Notes under the pieces: model-generated
Told to the model about the DNA's origin: nothing
Database searches by the model: none
Seen by the model: only the letters and a program-made list of their open reading frames with translations
Position numbers and translations under genes: made by a program
DNA from: Taiwanofungus camphoratus
Taxonomy: Eukaryota > Basidiomycota > Agaricomycetes > Polyporales > Taiwanofungaceae
Reading direction: 5' to 3'
Assembly (NCBI GenBank): GCA_003999685.1
Contig: CP021228.1
Coordinates: 372,001-436,000 of the forward strand
DNA: 64,000 nt
Shown here: positions 33,822 to 45,873 of the stretch, piece by piece
Numbering within the stretch: the stretch's first letter is position 1
Layout: each line of letters begins with the position of its first letter

Positions 33822-36192
33822 TCAGGCGACCTTGGCGCCACCCCATGCGACCTTTTGTCCGCCTGTTCTAGGTGCTGATGCAGCAGGTGTTGTTTGTGAG
33901 TCAGCTGCTGCATTTGTAGCCGACGACTGTGTTGGTCTAGGGGGGATAGGCAACGGGCTGTTGCGCAGTGCATCAAAGACGCGCTGCGCGTGCTCAGTAT
34001 TCCTGATGAACCACCCAGCGTAGCGACGGCCGACTGTGGACTCGGCGATATGGACCATGTTCTTCAAACGTAAATGAGAACAGAATGTGATGGGGTGAAT
34101 GAATTGAGAATTTACCTCGTCAATCACGAAGTCTAGATCACTTGTTGATATTGTCTGGCCATCCAACAGTCCCTTCTCGTTCTCAACCCGGGAGACGCTC
34201 CTGCTTGCTTGTTTCATAACCATCATCTGCTGCACCATCTCTTCCTCGTCTGCATCCAGGAAGTTCGCAAGTTTACTCGCGTCAAGAGATGTATACAACT
34301 TCAAGAAACTCCGCAACGTTGGCACAGGCGCCTGCGCGCGGACTTCTGAAAGGAAAAGCCCAAGGTGACGCTGGACGGGCTCCATTGGGGGATCCTCGAT
34401 GTAGGCGGTGAGTAATTCAGGATCCTCATATGGCGGAGGGTTGGCCGAAATGAATTTTGGGCAGGCATATAAAAAGAGTTCTTCGAACGCCGGGATACCC
34501 TCCTCTCTAGCAGATCCGGTCAGCTGTGGAGTGACCCATAAGTCCACATCATTCACGCACCCTCGAGACATTTTAGTAAACTGCTCGCCATATCGCTCCT
34601 TGACGATATTTGAAATATTGTCATCCAACCGGCTGGGCGAAAGCGCATTGCAGATGGCGAACAGAGCATACATTCGGTCAGCTGTTTTGTTGATCTGCGA
34701 TGCACTGTGTCAGCTCCGTGGGTTATGAGACATGGAGGACGACATACTTGGTCATATTGGTAACTCCTTGTGTGGTACTGCCGCATCCGCAGGATGAAAT
34801 TCAAAATCGACACAAACGCCCGAATGGCATCTGGATAGCGTCGCAACATGATGTAACAGAAGCCAACATAGTAGTATGTGGTGACATGACAGGCGGTCAC
34901 CCGCGTGAAAGGTGACTGCAAAAGGCTTGTATCAAATTGTTGGTGGACGTGGGAAAATGGGCATACCTTTTGGTTCAGCTCGACATTCTCCATAACTTTC
35001 AACGCCAGGGTGAAGTCACCGAGCAGGCTGTGAACGCGCAAGAGACCAATAATACTGAAGTAGCCGAGCATACGATATAAGGGGCGAACGCCATATTCGC
35101 CAACGATTTCACTGATAACACTCGTTAGGCCCACTCCACGGCGTCGGAAAGAAAAATAAGCGGCGCACGCTATCTCCTCCGTAGACTTTCCTTCTTGCAA
35201 AGCAGTAATATGCTCGTGGATTTTTGACTTTTGGATCAGGGAATACAAGACGTTCAAAACACTGTATGAGCTCCAAACCTGACTGGCATCCGCAAGTAGC
35301 ATAAGCTCTTCGTCGGTCTTGGATTTGACTTTTGACCGCCATACGCAAAAAGACTGGTACTGGTAAATAAATTCGTCGATAATATCCCAGAGCCACTGTT
35401 CTGGCAGCTCGAGCGGGACGGGGCCGTCAGAGTCTAGATCACGAATATTGAAGAGCCCCATCAAAGACAAATCAAATTTCCGGCTCACTCAGCAGGTAAT
35501 TGAAGAGCTCGCAGCTGTTCTCATATGAGTGGAACCGGTCGTCGATGTCGGGCTGCAGGCGGGAATAAACATGGCGATAATAGAGTTCGCGATACAGAAT
35601 GAGAAAAATCTGATCTGTTGAAATGTCAGCACAAGGAAGGCGACGCAGAGATGCATGGGTAGATCCCCGGTTGGCGAGCACAATGATTGTCTACTGGAGT
35701 ATCATTTCTGAAGATCAGGCTTACCATCGTTCACCAATGGTGCGATCACCTCTGCCTCCGGCCATTCCGTCTTCGAGTAAAACTTCTCCGTCAGTCGGTT
35801 CCAGCCGCTCTCATAGGCCACCGTGATCTCTGCTAAATTATTGTCCAAGACAGCCTGATGGAAATGCACGATGAACTGTTCGGCGTAGGACCAGTCATGA
35901 GCGAATTCGCGCCTTGACTGTAAAACTGAAGAACGCACTCTCTTCACAACATCTGGAATTTGGGCAAAGGCAGCTTGTTGAGCCATCTGCTGCTGTACAG
36001 CATGAAGCGTTGCTTCATCTATTCTAGGCTGGACTATTGGAACATGCAGGTTTTATTTCTCCTAGATGTGTCAAGCGAGTTCGTACCGTCGTCATACATC
36101 TGACCATAATTTCCGATTGCCAAGTTGAGATCAACGTCTTGGATATCCTCATCAAGCTCGGCCTCCCACAGAGCTTTTCGTTGTTGAGACAT
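33822..36192 (-). CDS. EIF3L: eIF3 subunit l
   Basis: Subunit l of translation initiation factor 3, part of the PCI/MPN core that organises the 43S complex. The start [20 protein letters not shown] at 36192 is joined by an intron (about 36090-36038) to [20 protein letters not shown]. Family-typical blocks follow: [109 protein letters not shown] and [12 protein letters not shown]. The PCI-type C-terminus includes [21 protein letters not shown] low-complexity Pro/Ala/Thr tail ends [10 protein letters not shown] at 33822. About 640 residues. Several filamentous fungi keep this subunit while budding yeast lacks it. It is divergent from the nucleotidyltransferase gene, whose start is only 267 nt away. 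Confidence 0.95.
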
Positions 36193-36459
36193 ATTGAGAA
36201 ATTAGAGTCTGAAGCTTGAGTCCTGTCAGTGAAGAATGCTTAGAGCTAAAGTACTGTGATCATTGAAATTTACGAGTGAGTGACGCAGACCTCTTCCCAG
36301 TTCCCATCTACCATTCAGGAAGATGCCACGTGCTTTCACTTGCGACGCCGCCGACAAGTCTTATTCCTGCAGTACTCAGTCAAGTCACTTTGACTGCTCA
36401 GAACATCCAGCACACGACGCGGTCGGCATTGGATACAGAAGTCGAGCACCGTGATACGT
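36193..36459. promoter_or_regulatory. compact bidirectional promoter, eIF3l / nucleotidyltransferase
   Basis: Only 267 nt separate the two divergent ATGs, so promoter elements and both 5' leaders are shared or interleaved. A plus-strand frame covers part of it but lacks any family signature. Confidence 0.55.
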
Positions 36460-39400
36460 ATGCGACTCGTTCGCTGGTTCTCCACCATAGTACGACGATC
36501 ACAGCAGCAACTATATGAGCCTTACGTTCGTCCTCTCAACAAGGAGCAGCAAAGAAAGCTTCGCAAGCAGGAATTAAAAGCTGTGTCCAAGCTGCATGCA
36601 AATATTAGGGGCGATCTCGAGTTCCTGCTCTCAGTATGCACGAAATCACTTAATTTACCCTTGTTCTTATTTGCTCTGGACAGAAATCTGAGGCATCGGA
36701 AGAGAGAAAGCAGCAACGTCAAGATGTGCATAAGCAAGTGTCGTCAATAGTCGAGTCTCATTTCGGAGCAGATTTTGAGGTGGAAGACATCAGCCTTTGG
36801 CGTTACTCTCAAGATATTCAGGAAGCTCCCTTCGAGTTCGTGGTTGTGGTACATTGCCCATTGCTTGTTTATGCCGTTTCGTCGCTCATGTACGCCAGGA
36901 CAAGAGGCATAAGCTGGGCCTTTCTGGTGTTGTGGATCCAACCACTCTACCTGGAGTTTATGACCCCGTGTATGTCTATTCCACCCTTACTGGATGGTGT
37001 GCATTGAAGCGAATTTTGGGACAAGTCAGCTGTCAAAAGTGTTCCTGCAAGAAGGTATCTCTGGAGTGTTCTATTCTCGTGAGAAGCTGCAGAAAAATAC
37101 CATGAAGTTGAGATATAAAAATGGCTATGCTATACCGCCTACGCTCGATGTGATCGTGAATTGGCCTAAATACGAGCGACAGCATGCGAAGGAGCTTCTG
37201 TATCCTCCCACGATGCAGGCTACCTGGCCAGTTCCTTTCTATCTTACATTACCGGGTCCGACAATCCTGCCCTTGGTAGATCTCTTGAAGACGTACTGCG
37301 CCGCCGCCCCCACCATCATACCAAAGTTAATATCGGTCTTGTACATCTGGATGCGGTCGCTCGGGATCCATGGATTCATGCCAATGTGCGTGGCTCTTCT
37401 AGTCACCCAATTTCTGCAGGTAAGCATATAATTGTTTCAACTTTTAATAACACTTTTCTTGAGGCCTCAGGGTATCTACTTTGATGTCTTGTCATAATCG
37501 ACAGCAGAACGCTGGTCTGCCGAACCTGCAGGCTCCTCCCCGCGCTTATACTAGTACTGCACCATCGAACGTCTCTCAGTCTGCAGATAAACCTCTTGCG
37601 TGGGTAATACAAGAATATTTGCAGCATCCAAAGCCACCGAAGTGGAGCATGCGACCTTACCAGGTTGACATGAGTTTTATTCGCGAAAGCAAGAAGATCG
37701 GAGGCACACCTATAGCTCACTTGCTGTTGAAGTTTTTTGAGTACGTTATCGGCACTTCTCTTTATTCTTTACCCATCGATTATTTTGGCTTTGATTAATT
37801 GGCATTTCCATAGCCTTTGGAGAGAGGACTCGATTTCTGCCTCCCCCAAAGTTATCTCGGTGCGGGAAGGGCAGCCGATTGCCCGTGAGCAAGAACTCAT
37901 GAAAGATGTATATTCCACAAGCCAAGTCCAGCCCGTTCCAGACGTTGGTGCGATAGAATACCTGGACTTCCAACCTTCCCAATGGCAGTATCAGAATCTT
38001 GTTGTGCAGGACCCATTCGTCTTCACCCATGTTCGTAATGCTGTTTTGACCTTGTCGCTACCGTTCTCACTATTATGTTGCTGCCTTTGTAGAATCATGC
38101 AGAATTCATCTCACGAACGATGTTTGAATATTTCATTGTCTATGCTCGCCGCACTGCTGGCATTCTTAGGCGTGGCCATCCCTTGTCAGATATTTTTGGC
38201 CCACATTTACAGGTCCCGCTACCTTCAGGGTCGGCACCAGAGCGACTACGGGTGCGCCGAGTGGCTTTGGAACATCGACGATCGATTGGGAAACGCCAAC
38301 CCCAATGGGGATTGAGGTCTCAATACCATAGTTCTGCTGCGCAGCATACACCTGCATCGGAATTTGAGGTGTGTGCTTTTTGTACTGGGCCCGTTTACAT
38401 AAATCATCAATGCGATCAGCTTGTTGAGCTTCCTAAGCTTGTTTACAAGAAACGGGCGTTGACGCTACGCCGCATCGGCAGTCTTATAAAGGAGAAGTAT
38501 CACCCGAAATATACAGTCAAGGTATTCGGGAGCACCTGCTATAACGTTGATTCTGTAAACAGCGATATTGATCTTGTCATCATTGTAAGTGGTCTCGATA
38601 AACATCTGCCAAGAACCACTTCATATCGGATGTGCTTCACAGGATCCTGAAAGACCTTCGGGTTTTGCCCCCTTTGTTGGGTCACCAAAATTACCACGTG
38701 AGCTCATCACAATCGATTCATCCCTCTGCTTTGGTAACTGACCCGCACCAATCCTCATGATAGGCATTTACAACATCAGGTAAGCGAGAAGCACGGTAGA
38801 AGTATAGCCTTGTCTAATGTCTGTGCTTTGACAGGTTGCTAGCAAGGATCATCTCCGCTGCTGGATATCTTCATGTGCGACCGGTCCCATTTGCAACTGT
38901 GCCTATAGGTCTGTTGTACGTTGTCTATATCATCGCAATCCCGTACTTATGTAGAGAACACGGTGTTCCCTTTCATAGTGAAGTTTACAGATCCTGTGAC
39001 AGGCCTATCTTGCGACATCAATGTCAATGAGAGACTGGGACTTGTGAATACCGCTATGATCAGACGATACTGTGATTTGGAGCCGGTTTTGCGCCCTTTA
39101 CTTGTGGCTATTAAGGCCTGGGCCAAGCCACTTGGGCTGAACGACCCTTCAGGGTCCAAAGGGTTTCCTACTTTCAGCAGTTACGCCCTGACAATAATGG
39201 CCATTGCGCTATTCCAAGTAAGTGAAAAGTGCAATCATGGTCATTAAAGGTGCATGAAGACGAGTCCACCAATCTTCAGACCACAGGGCTTCTACCTAAC
39301 CTTCAGGCAAATGTAGAAGCAGTACCCAAAACTTTCAAAAGCACATTCTGGCTTCGTAAAAGGAATGATACTTTTGTTCAGTGCGACCTGAGATATTCTC

Positions 39401-40051
39401 TTCGGAAGGATTGGACATCAGAAGAGAACATAACGCCACGCCAAGCGCTCGCGGACTGGTTCTAGTAAGCTGATTTCTCTCCTCAACAACGCGGTCTAAT
39501 ATCTCGCTCTTTGACATGCTCACCTGACAGTTATTGGGGCGCTACTCACGATTGTGGGACGGATGCAGTGAGCCTACGACACGGTGGCATATTACCGAGA
39601 TGGAAATTGACGGAGGATCATTCCTCGTTGGACACTGCCGTTATCAACGGTCTCACGGATGACCGTCATCTTGAAGGCCGCAGTGAGGGGGGCGACTCGC
39701 CCACCTCAGAGGCCGACAGCGGCGGAAGTCCACCTCTTGGTGTCCCGAATGACCCATTTCCATGGCTAGCACCTCTATATGTGGCCGATCCATTCATTCC
39801 TGCGAAGGTGCCTTTCTTAGCCTCACTCAAAGTTTTCCGGTTTTAAGCAGATGATGGGCTTTTCACAGAACCTTACGAGTCGCATTTCACACACTGACAT
39901 CAAACGTTTCCGAGAAGAATGTCTGCGAGCATACCAAATGTTGGAGACGGGAAGCACTATCGAGGAGCTGCTACTCGGACTCAGAAAACGGCCGGCAAAG
40001 CATTATGACTGGATGCACGTCAACCCAACTGTCCCTGAGGATCCAAACTGA
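36460..40051 (+). CDS. terminal nucleotidyltransferase with two NTase-like halves
   Basis: Cid1/TUTase-type enzyme predicted to add nucleotides to RNA 3' ends. The C-terminal half (about 38400-40051) is complete: VKVFGSTCYNVDSVNSDIDL carries the GS motif and two catalytic aspartates, LSCDINVNERLGLVNTAMIR the third. WAKPLGLNDPSGSKGF and TFSSYALTIMAIALF follow, and the PAP-associated domain includes PLYVADPFI and ISHTDIKRFREECLRAYQML. The N-terminal half (36700-38130) has related central and PAP-associated blocks (KLISVLYIWMRSLGIHGFMP, YLDFQPSQWQYQNLVVQDPF) but no GS..DxD motif that I can find. A continuous frame from 38090 to 38590 joins the halves and includes CAFC..C. The start MRLVRWFSTIVRRSQQQLYE at 36460 is Arg-rich, possibly a mitochondrial presequence. 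At least ten introns, some not fixed exactly. About 950 residues. Confidence 0.8.
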
Positions 40052-40501
40052 TATCATTATTCTAGTTCCTGTCCTAGTAGACCTCTGTAAAAATGTGAAG
40101 AATCTATGATACCTTGATCGATGTTCTGAGCAATGATCCGACTGAATCATTTGAGCCTTCATTTACCCGCGCAAATCGTAGATGAGGCGCTGCTGCAGCT
40201 TTAACATATACATAGTGATAGTGTCAATTGGTAGCGCAGACTGCAAGAATCCACGCTCACACCGAGCGACGCCGCGCTGCTGCTTCAGAGCTGGACGACT
40301 ATAGGCACCACGCGAATCATGTACTCTAGTCATGGGGTGGATCGCACAATGAATGCGCATCGATATCGTGGCGTCAGAGGAATGACGCTCTAGAGATCGA
40401 GGATTCGAGTCACTGGCAGTCTCACCAGATTGCGTACTCTTCGCGACTGCGGTCGTAGCATAAAGTCGCGAATCTCCACAGCTGAGACTGCACTGTCCAT
40501 C
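40052..40501. other. intergenic, tandem genes
   Basis: 450 nt between the nucleotidyltransferase stop and the DUF1348 start, both on the plus strand. The right part is in frame with the next gene from 40430 but upstream of its best ATG. No RNA gene is found; a tRNA-like string near 40410 lacks a fold. Confidence 0.4.
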
Positions 40502-41138
40502 ATGTCAGACATCAGACCACCGTTCACTGCAGAGACTGCTCTTCAGAAGGTGAAGGCAGCTCAACGCCTCTGGAACACGCGCGATCCGTCAAAGGTCGTG
40601 CTCGCATACACTGTACGTAGGCCTGTCCCCACTTGTCTGGGTTCACGATGTATGTGTGATGTAGCCGGACACAATCTGGAGGAACAGGGACCAGTTCATG
40701 AGGGGGAGAGATGAGGTCATCCAGTTTTTGACCAAAAAATGGGAGAAGGAGAATGGATACAGGTTACAGAAGGAGCTGTTCACGTTTAGGGACAACAAGA
40801 TCGCTGTGCAGGTGCGTATATTCTATACGGGAGCAGAGCAGTGGATACAGGAGCTCACGGTTGTTCCACTTAGTTCTTCTATGAATGGTACGAGGTGAAG
40901 GCAGATGGAAAGAAGCAGTGGTATAGATGCTATGGCTTGGAGGTGCTTTCCATGGATGCTCAGAGTGATCTTACTGTTGAATACAACCCCTTTTCAGGAT
41001 TGGACGTTTGCAGAAGACGGACTCATGCGAAAGCGTCAGATGAGCGGGAACGACGTACCAATCAGTGAAGAAGAAAGATGGTTTAAGGATACTGTCCTTG
41101 ACGAAGACACAGTAGAGATTTCGGAGAAGCATCTGTGA
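40502..41138 (+). CDS. DUF1348 / NTF2-like (SnoaL-fold) protein
   Basis: Small cone-shaped NTF2-like fold protein of the DUF1348 family, found in bacteria and fungi; no defined reaction. The chosen start is [20 protein letters not shown]; an in-frame extension lacks similarity. Exons then read [84 protein letters not shown] and [20 protein letters not shown], ending VEISEKHL at 41138. Three introns are supported by frame: about 40611-40663, 40812-40870 and 40946-40998. The family signatures (A-Y-T-x-D-x-x-W-R-N-R near the start and E-x-W-Y in the middle) are present. About 155 residues, the usual length. Confidence 0.9.
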
Positions 41139-42273
41139 TCTATTCCCTTCATAGGCTCAAATTCAAGTGCCCGCGTGTATGTTACTGCATGAAATGCGAA
41201 TTTAATAGTGAATTGTGTAGTCAAATTGTGCTCACGAGCCTGCACGTACCGGGGGCGGATGGTGGCAGTCGCCGGACATTCTACTCGCGCACATGAGCAT
41301 GGAATTTGCACAACTCTGGGTTCCTAGGTGAATCCAGTCTACTCCAGACGTGCAACAGAGCATAGAATTAATGGAACCTTGGAAAGGGCTCTTGAAATTA
41401 GCCCGAGCGCTGAACAAATTGAAATGCAACGCCCAAACGCCGACGTGGCGGAGACATACTTACAGTTAGCTTCAATACTTGCAGGTCGGCGCGCAAATCC
41501 TCCTGTGTATTCAACATCAGGTTTGCATGCACATACGTAAACGGATATCGCCTTGATACCTTTCCTTCCAATTAATTTTTTCTACACGTGCAGTGGGAAA
41601 TGAGTACGTACATCGTGACGGGATTCGACAGACCACAACGTCCGTCGGGTTCTCAGCTTCCCTGTCAGGAACTTTTACCTCCGTGGAAAGACATCTTTCG
41701 GCTCGGCAGGGAATCTCCTACAGAAATGCGCCCTCTACAGCAGCACGAAGGCATCGGTCAACGGCGAATATAGCCTGCAGCGGCGGCTCGATATCGCGAA
41801 GAAGAGCAGCGCTCGTTGTACATGTGCTGCTAGGCCTAGTGGGGCCCCGCAATGATAGGGATCACGGATGCTTTCTGCATGCCTCGAGGCTGAAACATAT
41901 TCATTTGGGTTTTCAGACGCCCCTTGGGCTGTATTACGCATATCCGATTGGCCGAAGACGTACACATTTGCAGCTGTAGAGCGTAACTGGTACCCAAATA
42001 TGCGGCCCAGAGCGATTATAAAGAGGCATTACCGCTCGACTAACATATATCTGGTCTTTCTTCGCTGCAAAGGGTATCACGGACGTCTGTATCGAGTCCA
42101 AGACGCCTGACCGCTATATATACTCCGTCTCCCCAGGTTTTCACCCTAACCGGAGACTCGAGTCAAGTCTTGCTGGCCAAGCAGCAACCTCTACAGTCCA
42201 TACCTGACCGCCAGCTGGATTTGATTCCATCATCTCCAGGCATACACTCGCTTGCAAATTTATTTATCCGGCC
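41139..42273. other. intergenic, 5' of the P450
   Basis: About 1.1 kb. Overlapping open frames at 41588-42110 on the plus strand and 41735-41965 on the minus strand have no recognised domain. The last 150 nt should include the P450 promoter. No repeat or RNA gene is seen. Confidence 0.35.
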
Positions 42274-44650
42274 ATGGATGTTCTGCTTGTTTTCGTTCTA
42301 GTGATCATCCTGGTCGTCTGGATTCAACTAAACAAGAGGAGGAAGTCATCACTACCTCCTGGTCCGAAACCTCTCCCCATGATCGGAAACGTGGCAAACC
42401 TGACTTCGCAGGAACTGTGGCTGCGAGCGACAGGATGGGCGAAGGAGTTCGGTAAGGACAGAAGCACTCTGGGTGAGGATTGTGCTGAACGACATATTCA
42501 GGCGACATCGTCTACCTGCATGTATTTGGACAAGGACTTGTGTTCTTGAACACATCTGACGCTGCGGTCGACCTACTCGAAAAGCGGGGCGCCATCTATT
42601 CAGACAAGCCTGGCTTGATTATGGCCGGAGAATTGTACGTCGCCTGCCTTTTCTGTATCCGTGCTGCGTTTCATCGTGACACTCATACGCCCCGAACCGT
42701 AGATGTGGCTGTGAGAACATGGTGCGCGGAGGATCTGACCACGTTGAAGCTGCACAACGTGACTCTTGTTTGACAGGTTGCGTTCACCCGGTATGGCGAC
42801 AAGGCGCGTCGCCAGCGCAGATTGATGCAGCAGGCGCTCGGCGTCAACAGTATTCGCCAGTATCGCCCCTTGCTCGAAATCGAGACACTTGCACTTCTCA
42901 GACGGATCCTCGTCGATCCCCAAGACTATATCGGCAACCTCCGTCGGTATGTCTCGTCCCTGACTCCTGAGAATTCTGCTCGCTGACACTCGTCGTGCAT
43001 GCTGATCTTCGCCCAATTGGTAACGTGGTCACGGTTGCGCGTGTAAGGTATGCCGGCGCACTGACGCTCAATGTGGTCTACGGATATCATGTCAGTTCGA
43101 ACACCGACAAGTTCCTTACATTGGCGGACGAATGCGTGGACCTCCTATCTAACCACATCGCATCGAGCGGTGGTATCTGGCCCGTCGACGTCTTCCCGTT
43201 CTGTAAGCTTTGTGCCCGGGACTGTCCCCATAACACTCCGTTGACCTGATTGCAGTGAGACACCTACCTTTATGGTCCCCTGGCGCCGGCTTCAAGCGCA
43301 AAGCCCTTCAGTGGAAAGCTAAAATGGAAGAGTTCGTCGAGAAGCCGTATGAGCTAGTTAAGGAGCGCATGGTCAGCAGAATTTGCCAAGCTATTGGATG
43401 TGACGAATATGTCCATTGACCCTGCAAGGCGATTCATAGAGAAATGGCACGGCTGTTCCGTGCTTCTGCACCACTTTACTGGACGAGTTACAGGAAAAAG
43501 GTGAGAAGATGCTCGACGCGCAGAAGGACTTTGATATCCGCTGGACGGCAAACTCTATGTATTCAGGTCAGCCTCTCCACCTCGACACTTACAGTTATTC
43601 TTAACCTATATATTGTTTTTCGTGGTGTCTCTTCAGCAAGCCTCGATACTGTGAGTCGATCTCTCTAACTGGATGCCTACCCTCGTTTCTGACCAAAATT
43701 AAGACCATGACAACTATCGATCACTTCATCCTGGCAATGCTTCTTCGTCCGGAGGTCCTCGCCAAGGCGCAAAAAGAAATTGACTCGGTCGTAGGTCCGG
43801 GCCGCTTGCCCACATTTGGTGATCGTCCTTCTTTGCCATACATCGAGTGTGTCATGAGCGAATGCCTTCGATGGGGCGTGCCCGTACCGCTCGGTAAGTC
43901 TGAACCTGTTTCCGGCCAAGGGCAAAGGAATCTCAAACTCCGTTAGGCCTTCCACACCGATTGATGGAAGATGATGTGTACAATGGCATGCATTTGCCAA
44001 AGGGGACACTAGTAAGCAACATCAGGCTTTTCATTTGCCGTTGGTAGTGACAGTTGAATTCTACGCAGGTCTTCGCGAACATCTGGTAAGTCCTCGATTG
44101 ATCTCGAGGGTAGCAACTGCCCTCGAGGTGGCTAACTTTCCCGGTCCGCAGGAACATGTGCAGGAACGAAGAGCTTTTTCCCAATGCAGATGCTTTCTAC
44201 CCAGAGCGCTATCTAGAGCAAGTCGACGAGCTCACCGCAAAGAAGCGTGATCCCCGGAACTATGTTTTCGGTTTCGGTCGGAGGTCAGTGCGTACGCTTG
44301 GTCATTTGCTTCGTGTGCGCTAACGGCACCATGAAATTGATGGCGTTCAGGCGCTGCCCCGGTATGCACCTCATTGAGTCCTCCCTTTGGATCGTCATGG
44401 CCTCCATGATTGCGACATTTGACATCTCAAAGGCCGTGGACGAACATGGCAACATGATTGAGCCCGAGATTGTGTTCGACAATGCGGTGTTCCGGTAAGC
44501 CTTGGTCGATCTTACCTTCAAATCGCCCCTTGACTATATATTTCCGTGCGTTTTGCGTGCGTTAGAACACCCAAACCGTTCAAGTTCGATATCCGTCCGA
44601 GATCCGAACAAGCACTGAAGGTGATCCGACAGACTGCAGATACTGCTTGA
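42274..44650 (+). CDS. cytochrome P450 monooxygenase
   Basis: Microsomal P450 (E-class, group I style) with an N-terminal anchor MDVLLVFVLVIILVVWI and proline-rich hinge LPPGPKPLPMIGN. Later exons give FLNTSDAAVDLLEKRGAIYS, ENMVAFTRYGDKARRQRRLM, the I-helix block SASLDTTMTTIDHF, the K-helix ExxR in SECLRWGVPVPLG, LPHRLMEDDVYNGMHLPKGT, PERYLEQVDELTAKKRDP and the haem loop FGFGRRRCPGMHL with its cysteine. An intron at about 44281-44350 interrupts the haem loop between FGR and RCPG. About eleven introns join cleanly, including 43363-43430, which restores RNGTAVPCFCTTLLDELQEK. The protein ends VIRQTADTA at 44650. About 510 residues. The substrate is unknown, and no redox partner or other secondary-metabolism gene is nearby. 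Confidence 0.93.
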
Positions 44651-45873
44651 GTGGGCCGTTGCATCGTTGGCTTAGGTTGCGATGCGGAGTCGAGGAGAGT
44701 AAATACTGTATTAATGTGCATACTTACGGACATCGTCGGTTTCTGGGCGCACCTATTGAATATTTTTTGTTCTCCTGGACAGCTCATAAGCAGAACATGA
44801 ACACGGATCTCTGTATGTACAAGTTGCAGTCCTGAGGCTTGATCACAGATGAGAAACAAGAATGGAAATTGGTCGCATCACCGTGTCTAGCCAATCAATG
44901 CCCAGGGCTCCGCAGCAAGTACTTTGTGAAAATTACTATGGGTTTATGCGAGGTGCAAAAATTTTGGCAGATCGTGAATAGCTATGCAACCACTCAACAT
45001 TCTGACCTCGGAATTTCTCTCGAACTGAGGGAAAACTCTCAGCTATATGACTGTCTACTCAGAATTTTTTGCTGTGTAGAGTTGTGTGCCTGAGAACAAT
45101 CCCGAGAAGAAGAGTGCAGTTTGGATGTGTCACTATGTCACAGCCTGCCGATGCACGGTTTTGGCGGAGTGCAGCAAGCTAATCAAGAACCGTCCAAATC
45201 GGAGCATACAAGTGTGATTTTCTTTCTGAACCTATGTGGCTGAAGTTGTCACGCTCGAGCAATGTTTGTTGAATTGTGGAAAACCACAACAGTTGTTCAT
45301 ATAAAAAATAAAGCGTCTGAATCAAGGGTACTTGCGCTGACTAACCAAAATTTTGAGGATGAACAGCGGTCAGAATCGGAGTAGATCTGCTCATCATGGC
45401 GGGGAAATGACCATGCCTGGGTCTCGCAACGGCACACATTTACATCTCGTACATTGTATTTTCGTACCAAACCCTGATGAGCCTCTAGAATACTATTGTG
45501 TGTATACCTCAACCAAGTTTTATGATGTTTCACGATGATTGGGACAGGATTTTGCACTCGCTGACCATTTTGCATTACGTGGTACGTGTTTCGTTTAGAG
45601 CTCCACATAAATTTCGGAGACCAAATCTGGAGGGCATTCCCGAAATGGGAAGGTCTATCATAAATTTCTAAGAAATTCAGTGCTGTCGTTCTGCGTCGAG
45701 GACCCTCTTGTTCTCGATTGTTTCTGTCAATGGCTCATAGTTGTAACTAACAATTTCGCTTATCTTATTGTATTTCTCCTCTTGAACTTCAGAATCTTGA
45801 TCTTCTTTCTTTGTGTGCAATACTTCTCATCCGTTCTTTCATTCACCGACCTTTGAGCTAGTTACATTCTGGC
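44651..45873. other. intergenic, between P450 and zinc-finger gene
   Basis: About 1.2 kb without a supportable gene. Overlapping frames on opposite strands at 45297-45608 and 45353-45538 cannot both be real and show no domain. The last 150 nt are pyrimidine-rich (many TTCTT/CTTC runs), as is usual before a fungal transcription start. Confidence 0.4.

Noticed and set aside
42274-44650. secondary-metabolite gene cluster around the P450
   Set aside because: Neighbours are DUF1348, a zinc-finger protein, a SNARE and housekeeping genes; no synthase, terpene cyclase or tailoring enzyme is present.
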